From Tamarix chinensis (taxonomy: Eukaryota; Streptophyta; Magnoliopsida; Caryophyllales; Tamaricaceae), in NCBI GenBank assembly GCA_030549775.1, contig CM060172.1:127957122-128021121 (forward strand): 64,000 bases of DNA, in the 5' to 3' direction. Both the position numbers and the translations under genes were made by a program. The notes under the pieces are model-generated. The model was given only the letters and a program-made list of their open reading frames with translations. It was not told where the DNA came from and did no database searches. Below are positions 57,901-64,000 of this stretch, in pieces; position 1 is the first letter of the stretch, and each line of letters begins with the position of its first letter.

Positions 57901-58491
57901 GACCCAAAAAATGACAGACATTCAGGGAGAAGATATGATGAAGATGGTGCGGCAAATGAAAGGAGCGCTGAGTGTTTAAAGGACAAACAAGGTCATATAG
58001 AAAGTCGGAATGACAAATCCATTCATGAGGGAAGGGCTATGAGAAACGACAGGCACTTGGAGAGAAGACACGCTTGTGATGGTGCAGGGACTAAAAGAAG
58101 CCGTGAGAGGTCAAACCATGACAAAGATCGTGCAGAAAGTCCGAATGAAAAATATGTGCAAGTGGGGAGGGATGGTTCACGGCCAAGGCGCCGGAATGCT
58201 GCACCCAAGCTCTCCGAAGAAGAGAGAGCTGCTAGATTGCGAGAAATGCAAATTAATGCCGAGCTTCACGAAGAGCAGAGGTGGAAAAGATTGAAGAATG
58301 CAGAGGAGAAGGATGCAAGGGAAGCTTCCCGTGATGCTATATCCCGCGGTAGGTCATTCTTGGATGCTGCTCAAAAAAGTGTTTACGGCGCTGAGAAGGG
58401 AGGAAGCTCTACAATTGAAGAGAGTGTTCGGCGTCGAGCCTACTTTTCACAGGGTAAGTCAGCAGCTGAAGGTAATGCTTTCGTTAGGTGA
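42763..58491 (+). CDS. CWC25: Pre-mRNA-splicing factor CWC25 homolog (four exons)
   Basis: Joined exons 42763-42950, 43114-43249, 43790-43954 and 57691-58491 give 429 codons plus TGA. The N-terminus [20 protein letters not shown] is the signature of the CIR N-terminal domain (about residues 1-45), followed by a coiled-coil-like charged stretch and the Cwc25 family core ([33 protein letters not shown], about residues 65-163). Exon 4 encodes a Lys/Arg/Asp/Ser/His-rich, probably disordered region, then a conserved C-terminal block from about residue 334 ([14 protein letters not shown]... to YFSQGK). In yeast, Cwc25 joins the spliceosome after Prp2 remodelling and promotes the first transesterification near the branch site; a nuclear role is inferred here. 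All introns are GT-AG. The ATG is the first in frame and matches the family start. No breaks; probably functional if intron 3 is spliced. Confidence 0.95.
43114..43249 (+). CDS. CWC25: CWC25 exon 2
   Basis: Acceptor TTCTTTCGCAG; encodes up to residue 108, including [15 protein letters not shown]. Donor GTGTTT, weaker than consensus; phase 0. Intron 2 is 540 bases. Confidence 0.92.
43790..43954 (+). CDS. CWC25: CWC25 exon 3
   Basis: Acceptor TTTATATCAG; 55 codons (residues 109-163), ending [13 protein letters not shown]. Donor GTAAGT is a strong match to consensus and opens the 13.7-kb intron; phase 0. Confidence 0.94.
44708..45073 (-). CDS. Unidentified open frame, antisense in CWC25 intron 3
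   Basis: An ATG-to-stop frame of 121 codons. It has mixed composition, with stretches such as [20 protein letters not shown] and [18 protein letters not shown], which do not look like random AT-rich translation. I do not recognise a domain. It overlaps no exon and runs opposite to the host gene. It may be a piece of a transposon protein, or chance. No neighbouring terminal repeats were found. Confidence 0.3.
   Translation of the reverse strand: MEKNIFVKTYISWFNTRLNKLDALSKDIKFLGHNCAVTSSVPRNEEVGDRTNHYWKSRSKNECTHHYTFNLGGDPREYGLVLQKAKLKDSRSTRIAVSGTVVGGVHNKILVKVGLLCNSTN
45684..45688. repeat. Target site duplication, left (AATAA)
   Basis: Exact match to 50923-50927 around the gypsy element. Confidence 0.93.
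45689..46096 (+). repeat. 5' LTR of intronic gypsy element
   Basis: Begins TGATAGGCCCGTGG and ends GGTTCTATCA. Matches 50499-50922 with scattered changes and short indels. Confidence 0.93.
46100..46111 (+). other. Primer binding site, initiator tRNA-Met
   Basis: TGGTATCAGAGC, three bases after the LTR end. Confidence 0.92.
46129..47200 (+). pseudogene. gag of intronic gypsy element, broken
   Basis: Starts at ATG 46129 ([16 protein letters not shown], a coiled-coil-like N-terminus usual in gypsy gag). After 46383 frameshifts and stops set in. Capsid-like pieces can still be read, such as [11 protein letters not shown] and [15 protein letters not shown] near 46450-46710. The copy cannot produce capsid protein. 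Confidence 0.8.
47200..50480 (+). pseudogene. pol of intronic gypsy element, broken
   Basis: Order of remains: a protease-like segment ([14 protein letters not shown] near 47350-47395); reverse transcriptase with [20 protein letters not shown] (47910-47969), [17 protein letters not shown] (48021-48071) and the catalytic FFDDIL near 48279; RNase H ([11 protein letters not shown] near 48716 and EQELMAIV near 48829); an integrase HHCC region near 49310-49390 and core pieces ([18 protein letters not shown] near 49495-49545; [12 protein letters not shown] near 49738); and a chromodomain-like end near 50190-50480. Stops and frameshifts occur throughout. Confidence 0.88.
50487..50494 (+). other. Probable polypurine tract
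   Basis: CGGGGAGG, five bases before the 3' LTR. It is short and begins with a pyrimidine, but is in the expected place. Confidence 0.5.
50499..50922 (+). repeat. 3' LTR of intronic gypsy element
   Basis: Begins TGATAGGAATGTGG and ends AGCTTTAATCA, followed by the AATAA duplication. Confidence 0.93.
50923..50927. repeat. Target site duplication, right (AATAA)
   Basis: Exact match to 45684-45688. Confidence 0.93.
50928..51860. other. Intronic spacer between gypsy and LINE
   Basis: Contains a diverged direct repeat (GTGACAATTAAGTAGTTGAA at about 51109 and GTGACAGTAAAGTATTTGAA at about 51158). An open frame at 51155-51427 encodes 90 residues with no recognised domain. The right part may be the LINE 5' UTR. 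Confidence 0.4.
51883..53227 (+). pseudogene. LINE ORF1, nucleic-acid-binding protein, broken
   Basis: Begins near the ATG at 51889. Several in-frame TAG codons look like CAG-to-TAG changes. The C-terminal region has a CCHC zinc knuckle at 52855-52896 reading [14 protein letters not shown] (C-x2-C-x4-H-x4-C), typical of plant L1 ORF1, which coats element RNA. After the knuckle the reading continues in a shifted frame to a TGA at 53226-53228. Confidence 0.78.
53300..56600 (+). pseudogene. LINE ORF2, endonuclease and reverse transcriptase, broken
   Basis: The endonuclease part includes [16 protein letters not shown] and [15 protein letters not shown] (53375-53530), then [13 protein letters not shown] after the first short insertion (about 53849-53890). 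RT landmarks are [20 protein letters not shown] (55292-55351) and [11 protein letters not shown]...[19 protein letters not shown] (55508-55663). The segment that should carry the FADD catalytic pair between them is missing: the reading jumps near 55412 from HLKCKKVKL to a segment like KSTIY. A zf-RVT-like region ([16 protein letters not shown]) follows near 56180-56235. The copy is dead. Confidence 0.82.
53582..53842 (+). mobile_element. Unclassified short element, copy A
   Basis: 261 bases starting CAATTAAATAT and ending GGTTTTATTA, rich in CGATA/TATCG phrases. It aligns with the reverse complement of 56487-56782, and its ends form a weak inverted repeat (CAATTAAAT versus CAATAAAAT). It splits the LINE endonuclease reading. 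I found no clear target duplication, so the class (MITE, SINE-like or other) is open. Confidence 0.65.
56487..56782 (-). mobile_element. Unclassified short element, copy B (inverted)
   Basis: 296 bases; the reverse complement matches copy A, including TCCCGATACGCAATATCGG, TTTATCGGCGATATAT and a GCTAATATTTA phrase. It is better preserved and richer in CG than copy A. It interrupts the LINE 3' part after a VYHA-like segment. Confidence 0.65.
56871..57690. other. Right part of CWC25 intron 3
   Basis: Starts with GAGCATCTATAACAAAGGAT, like the GAGCATCTCCAAC ends of some plant MITEs, but no clean opposite terminus was found. The remaining DNA looks like ordinary T-rich plant intron and ends with a polypyrimidine tract and TTTATAG. 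Confidence 0.4.
57691..58491 (+). CDS. CWC25: CWC25 exon 4 (last)
   Basis: 266 codons plus TGA at 58489-58491. Encodes the Lys/Arg/His-rich linker with several [11 protein letters not shown] and SSSDDE phrases, then the conserved C-terminal block. The frame is open throughout, despite the large upstream intron. Confidence 0.95.
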   Translation, partial: VESKKRKDKTDDGTQLDDQSGHRKPSSTKHKSDSRKNRRDKDKHKKSRHDREISSSDDEKTIRSHRHSHKDPKNDRHSGRRYDEDGAANERSAECLKDKQGHIESRNDKSIHEGRAMRNDRHLERRHACDGAGTKRSRERSNHDKDRAESPNEKYVQVGRDGSRPRRRNAAPKLSEEERAARLREMQINAELHEEQRWKRLKNAEEKDAREASRDAISRGRSFLDAAQKSVYGAEKGGSSTIEESVRRRAYFSQGKSAAEGNAFVR

Positions 58492-60435
58492 CAGCTTACA
58501 ATCTGTATGTAAAAGCAAAGCTAAATAATGGGCACGAGAATGTTTGTGGGTGTACTGTGGTCCTACAAGCAGAGCACTAAAATTGCGATGTCTCTGTGCT
58601 TTCTTAATCGTTGCATTGTCAAAAGTGGGGCGTGCTGCCCGATATGGCTATGTTGTATTTAAAGTTTGAACCTTACTCTTGTCGAAATGTGTGCAATTTT
58701 GCAATTATGAATCGCAGGACTATTTGGTGTAGGCACGTCTTCCGGTTTGAACTACAAGACAGGGCACTCAGCTCAAATATTGGTCTGCGTGACCTTTTCT
58801 TACACAAGAGGCCGTGCAAATTGTATTGAGATAAAATTCGTGCTTTATTACAACTTAGTGTTTTCGGATACCATACACCTCGGAGTATCTGGAATTACAT
58901 GATTTATTGATATAAATTACTGAAAAGAGGTATAGGGTAGTAATATAATAATTATAACTGAAGTGTGTTCTACTATAATAATTATTATGTTTATTATCAT
59001 GCAATATGGGTTTTAGTTTCATTGAAAATATTTATATTATTATGCAAGGGAATTTACGATATTTCTCCGGTACTAAATCGCGAAAATATTTCCAACGGGG
59101 CCGTGTAACCCCGATGTGGAAAGAGCCAGCTTTAAGCGCCTCCGTTCACTTTGGTTTGGCGACAAGGAGGAACTCAAATCAATCTGATGTGTTATCTCTA
59201 GCCCGCCCACCACCATATAGATATAGTATACCTCCCCTACTACATTATGGCGTCTTTATTCTTTACAGCTTTTATTTCGGCAGTTACCGCACGCATGCCG
59301 AGAGCAATATAGTCACTTTGATAGTATTTGGTAAGCTGCATTAAGTATGGCACTGTAATATGAAAGCAGTATAGTATTTTAAAAACAATAGATCATCAAA
59401 TCCACGGCCAACTGACTTTCGGTAGCAAACCCAGAGCCAATAATCTAATCGGCCTCTCGTTCAAAGCTGTGTAAAAGATACGCGTGTCCCATTCTTTTAT
59501 AGAATGGTTGGTTTCATTTGATATAATTAAATTAATCACTAACTAGTAGTCATCCGGTCCGTTATCCTCGGAAGCCCTATGTACTTTAAATAATCTATAT
59601 AATGAATGGGGGGTAAAAAAAAAAATAACACACACCCCATGATCTCCTGACAATTCATTTGTCGCGTTGTGATTTTTATTAGATCTAAAGATCCTAATCG
59701 ATTGCATAGCAGAAACATATTCCTTATCGATTACAATGTATTGTTTATATAATGTAATCTGCATCTTGGGTCAGGTCGCACTGATTAATGAACAGATCCA
59801 TCACCAACTAAAGTTGTTAAGATTTTTTTTTTTGACCTTTAAGCTAAGTTAGATGTTAATAATAAGATATTTAGATAATAATAATAATAATATATTGATA
59901 ATAAGGATGGGCGAAAGAGATGGACAAAAATATTGAAAGCCGTAGCCGTGCATCAACCTTTAGTCTGCCACTGCGGCATTCCGTCGGCTACGAATAAAAA
60001 GTGGGACTTCACTAATTCTAATCCTCGGAGATATATATATATATATATATATATATTATCATTATTAATATGTCTAATTTTTTATATTGATAGAAAAATA
60101 TCAAGATGTGTAATACCTGACAAACTAAACAAATTAATTTGTCCATTTTATCAAATGGATGAGATTACTTAATAAATTTAACATTTTGAATTTTAGGTGT
60201 GACCTAAGAGATAAGATACTATTAAGTTAAGATTATACACAATGAATAAAATCATATATATAATACTTAATTAAAATAGTATTTAGTAAATATGATAGTT
60301 AATTAGAAGGTTGAAAGATAGAGGTTTATGTGACTTGTTTATAAATTAAAAGGAAAAGGTAAATTATGATACTTAAGAAAGATATTTTAAGAATAAGATA
60401 GATTACCTAAAACTTTTTTTTTCCTATAGTTATTA
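58492..60435. other. CWC25 3' UTR and intergenic DNA
   Basis: The 3' UTR probably extends to about 58850; there is no perfect AATAAA, but AT-rich signals such as GAGATAAAATTCG lie near 58828. Beyond it, an open frame at 59006-59344 encodes 112 residues without a recognised domain. An (AT)n run lies at about 60031-60055. No second gene is supported. Confidence 0.45.
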
Positions 60436-60929
60436 CTCCATCCGTCCCACAAAGATAAAATCTTTATTTTTTGTTTACTTGTCCTTACCATATCCACTTA
60501 CCTAACTAAAACTGAAGTTATATGTTTATTTTCCAATAAGTTCTTATTTATTGCATCTTTTTCTCATCAATTTTTTCTAAGATTTACCCTCATGATACTT
60601 ATTAGCGTTGTTAAAAATAGGTATAATATTATACTACTTTGTATGTAATAACACAAACTACTATATATATACACACACACACATAATTAATATCCAAATT
60701 ATAATATTTTAGAAAATAAATTAACGTTTTAACATGGGTGTTAAGATACGTATTAGACATATTATTTTATTAGGATCTATAACAAACAAGTTCAAGTATA
60801 CTAATTAAATTAAGGTATAGTATAAATAGTGGGCGTAAAACTTTACTTTCTAATAATATTAATTGATACATTTTTTTTTAACTTGTATGAAACAAAAAAG
60901 AACGGACTATCATTGTAGGACAGAAGAGG
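60436..60929. mobile_element. Stowaway-like (Tc1/mariner) non-autonomous element
   Basis: The left end CTCCATCCGTCCCACAAAGA closely matches the plant Stowaway consensus CTCCCTCCGTCCC. The right end, in reverse complement, is CCTCTTCTGTCCTACAATGA. TA flanks both sides (60434-60435 and 60930-60931), the mariner target. At 494 bp it is longer than typical Stowaways and contains a TATA/CACA microsatellite near 60662-60683. Confidence 0.65.
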
Positions 60930-60931
60930 TA

Positions 60932-62442
60932 TACTTTTGAAATATTGCTTTTTATTGCTGTATTTTTTGGGCAATGAAATTATTGCACATGTAATGCATA
61001 AGCCAATCAATACATGAGAAGCGATATCTCAATCATAAATCATAATCCATACCGTGGTGACGTAAAAGACAGGCATACCCTCGGCAAATGGTACCATTAG
61101 TCTGATATTAGGGTTTGTGAGTTGTCATTATAAGTTGGAGTGAATTCATATTGTTCGGTGAATATTTTCAGTCTATCACTGATATGTGGACCACAAGACA
61201 TCAATACATAAGAAGTTGAAATAATTTTTTGATGCGAAAGCTTTGAAAAGTTAATCCTTTTACCTTAAGGAAGATTTGATAACGTTGACGAAACACATCA
61301 ATAATGCTCAAAATTGCTCCAAAAATACCAAAGGAAACAGTAAAAAGAGAAATAATGCCATCTCATAGGTCAAAGGTCAACTGTCGCCAGAGGTTTAGAG
61401 CTTCGTCCATCATGAACGTCCGTACTGGCATAGTCTGCCAGCTGATAACCCAATTGGATGAAAGTTAAAAATAAGACCAAAAACATTGAGGTTCTAAGAG
61501 AAAAAAGAAAATAAAGTAGAACTCAAAGAGAGCCAATAATATGCGATTATTAAGATATTAAATTCTACTAAAAACATGAAACTTGTTACAATCAGCTTCC
61601 CATATGCCCATATAGATTCGGTTCTAAAATTTTTGCGGCAAAACATATATGTGTACCAAGAGTAAAAATAATAATTATTACATAAAAAAAATACTATATG
61701 GAATAAATTAAAATTTTATAGAACCATAAATATAAAATTAAATTAATTTTTTGATTGGTTCCGTAATATTTATTTTCAAAAGTATTGAAAACATTAGACA
61801 TAAATGCCTTGGAGTGAGCCTAGATTGTAGAAAATTAGAAATAAGAAATAACTACATAAGCTTTTGGATACTTGGTGATCTAATACGAATGCACCCGAAT
61901 TCTAAATCCAAATTAAAAGCTATATTTTTCTATATATATATATATACATTAGTGTACTAATTTTATTTTATTAATAATAATTAAGTAATACAAACTAATA
62001 ATAATATAAAATAAAAGAAAATTATGGCACAAAAAGAGTACTTTTTTATTCTAATAAAAATAATTATGATGATTATAATAGAAATAATATTATTAATAAA
62101 TTTATTATATTTTATGCCATAAATTTTTTTATTGTGTATTATTATTACTTTATGTTACTTATTTATTAAAAAAATTAAAATTAGTGCACTTATGTATATA
62201 TTTAAAATAATTAAGTTTTAATTTGTGTTTAAAATTTAGGTAGATAGCATTATTGGTCTAACAGCCATCTTGATGAAGCCTCAAGACAAAGCTCTTTGTT
62301 AACCATCTCAGCTCGGTTAACATCCGAAGGCGTAGAAATGAAAAGGTGCATTATCATTGATATGGATTCCCCGTGAAAGTCTTACATTCAATTCAAAGCT
62401 ATGTTAATATATTTTCAATTTTGTATAATTACCATGATTATT

Positions 62443-62474
<32 letters not shown>

Positions 62475-62511
62475 TAATTTTTATATGGTCTATATGAAAT
62501 TATATATAAAA
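60932..62511. other. AT-rich intergenic DNA
   Basis: No gene recognised. (AT)n microsatellites lie near 61933-61947 and 62446-62475. Short open frames (for example 61751-61960) are AT-rich translation only. Confidence 0.5.
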
Positions 62512-62687
62512 TGTAACACCTCTATTTTCGGCACTTAAAAATTTTATTTTAAAGAGTTAGTTGAGGAAACTAAAATATTAAAAATATAGGGTATAACCAC
62601 CGCACTTATTATAAGTTCAATTTCCTATATTATTCTTATACCAAGTGTTAAAGCTAAAATATTACTCTACTTAAAGTAATAACATAG
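62512..62687 (-). mobile_element. 3'-terminal fragment of an older LTR
   Basis: Starts TGTAACACCTCTATTTTCGG on the + strand (the LTR 3' end read in reverse) and includes ACCGCCAC-like and ACCAAGTGTTAAAGCTAAAA phrases that recur at 62764-62827 in the next LTR. It is cut at 62688 by that LTR, so the second inserted into the first about 176 bases from its end. Confidence 0.65.
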
Positions 62688-63159
62688 TGTAACACCCCAA
62701 AATTCAAGGTTTATTTTTAAACAGAAGCACTTAAATCAAAACTCGTGAATTTTGAGAATGTTACCGCCACAATTAGTACTAGATCGGTTCACTCTGATCA
62801 TTCCAGTACCAAGTGCTAAGGCTAAAAATGATTATAATAATCAATTATAAATCAAAACAATCTAGACTTCAAATAAGCGTTAAATGGCTGTAAAACAAAA
62901 ATCAGAGTACGCGTAAAGAATTTTAATTCATATCCAAAAGAGAAATAAGCTTACAACCGATAAAAGGTTCATCTAAAATACTCAATACAAAGTAATGAAT
63001 CATAAAAGGGTAAATTCGATACAAAAGAAATAACAGAAGGAAATAAAATCACATGAAGAGTGAATCAGGCCACGCTACTCTTAAACTTGGAGCCAAACAC
63101 AAGCTCATCACTTAGCCCTGCCTGATGCCTTGTCTGCCTGCACAAGTCAAAAGGGCATA

Positions 63160-63215
63160 CTACTCGTGGGAATGAGCAGCACTCATGAAAAAGGTGATCA
63201 GTATACTACGTACTG
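63160..63215 (-). repeat. Three-hairpin block near LTR 3' end
   Basis: On the minus strand: CAGTACG-TAG-TATACTG (63215-63199, imperfect), a weak CAC...GTG stem, and CTGCTC...GAGTAG (63179-63160, one G-T pair). Confidence 0.6.
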
Positions 63216-63409
63216 AATAAGGTAACCGGTGCACTAAGGCCAACACATAAAATCACATAAACCATGCAGAAAAATAAAAAGAGCATATAGTCCATCATGA
63301 TAACATAATATCACACAATCATTCGGGTAATGACATAAAAGCCCATTTACAGTCCGAATTAATTAGTTAATTAATCTCTGATCAGAACTCATTTCACAAC
63401 ATGCGAGTA

Positions 63410-63770
63410 CAGGAACCTCCCACTATTTTAGCCGATGGCTCGGTCACATATAGGGCATTATGCCCTAAACACTATTATAGGCAGTGGATCGGTCACGTAT
63501 AGGGTAAAACCCTAACCACTATTCCTTACCGGTAGATCGGTTTAGTTCCTACTCGCATGGTGTTCCACTGTAAGTAATTAGTGTCTTTTATGTGTCTTAG
63601 CAAACTCAGGTTTTGGTTTATTGAGCTCGGGATCCCCCACTATTATAGTTGGTGGGCCGAAAATACACAAGACATAAATCTCCTGACCACTATTATTCGC
63701 CGGTGGATCGGTCACATATAGGGTAAAAACCCTAACCACTATTCCTAACAGGTGGATCGGCTGGACTCGA
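63410..63770 (-). repeat. Array of GGTCCACCGG-type units (diverged)
   Basis: Six units seen on the + strand as CCACTATT...GGTGGATCGG or close variants, with the separator CCACTGTAAGTAATTAGTGT between two groups, as in the other LTRs. Confidence 0.75.
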
Positions 63771-64000
63771 TTCAATAATATTTCTTTTTGAATGATTAAT
63801 GTGTTAAGTGTCTTATTCGGAAAATATAACCCTAGATGTGCATGACTCACTCTCCCCATACCTATCCTCCAACGGACTCGTTCTATATCATCAGACTCAT
63901 GAACCTCCCAACTTGCCCCAACATCCATTCCTCCATATCCTACCTCACATTAGAAGTCCAACTCTTAAGTATATGGGTCAAGGCCCACTACCTTACTCTT

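Larger units (their letters stand above)
62688..64000 (-). mobile_element. Long Ty3/gypsy-type LTR, running off right edge
   Basis: Starts TGTAACACCCCAAAATTC on the + strand, equal to the reversed 3' end of the solo LTR at 25909. It contains the hairpin block (63160-63215) and the GGTCCACCGG-type array (63410-63770), then single-copy LTR sequence similar to 27070-27300. Its 5' part lies outside. The five bases before it are CATAG. Confidence 0.85.

Noticed and set aside
59006..59344. 112-codon open frame downstream of CWC25
   Set aside because: No recognised domain, no clear promoter or neighbouring exon, and AT-rich ends. It is kept only as a note in the intergenic entry.

Overview
This is a plant nuclear window, almost certainly from a flowering plant with a large, retrotransposon-rich genome. 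The evidence is Ty3/gypsy elements primed by initiator tRNA-Met, a Ty1/copia remnant, an L1-type LINE, hAT and Stowaway-like MITEs, AT-rich spacers, and an intron-containing plant gene. The species cannot be named from the sequence. I see no prokaryotic, organellar or CRISPR features.

There is one intact host gene: CWC25, a step-one pre-mRNA splicing factor, with four exons between 42763 and 58491 on the + strand (429 codons plus stop). Its third intron is about 13.7 kb. It is swollen by a Ty3/gypsy element (45689-50922, TSD AATAA) and by a decayed L1 LINE (about 51861-56870). The LINE itself carries two inverted copies of a short unclassified element. Upstream of the start codon are a (TAA)n/(AGG)n microsatellite, a 149-bp tandem duplication and a telobox.

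Most of the rest is long LTR sequence from one group of related Ty3/gypsy elements. Left to right: a partial minus-strand LTR (1-4879); a decayed block with older LTR remains (4880-10775); a truncated plus-strand LTR (10776-15838); a non-LTR island with a possible terminal exon (16828-19584); and an internally deleted gypsy element with gag and protease remains (19585-25733). Inside that gypsy element sits a hAT MITE with a second hAT MITE nested in it. Then come a minus-strand solo LTR (25909-30868, TSD ACTTT), a SANT/MYB-like remnant and copia pol remains (32637-35045), a plus-strand solo LTR (35291-39528, TSD AAATG), a second copy of the inner hAT MITE (40215-40671), and then CWC25. The right flank holds a Stowaway-like element and two abutting minus-strand LTRs that run off the window.

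The long LTRs share a modular layout. In order: a U3 of about 1 kb, a TATA box, a CT-rich leader, a large simple-repeat block (usually (TTA)n), a two-level array built on a GGTCCACCGG...AATAGTGG unit, and three consecutive short hairpins near the 3' end whose stems covary between copies. This shared architecture is the most unusual structure in the window. No function can be assigned to it from sequence alone.
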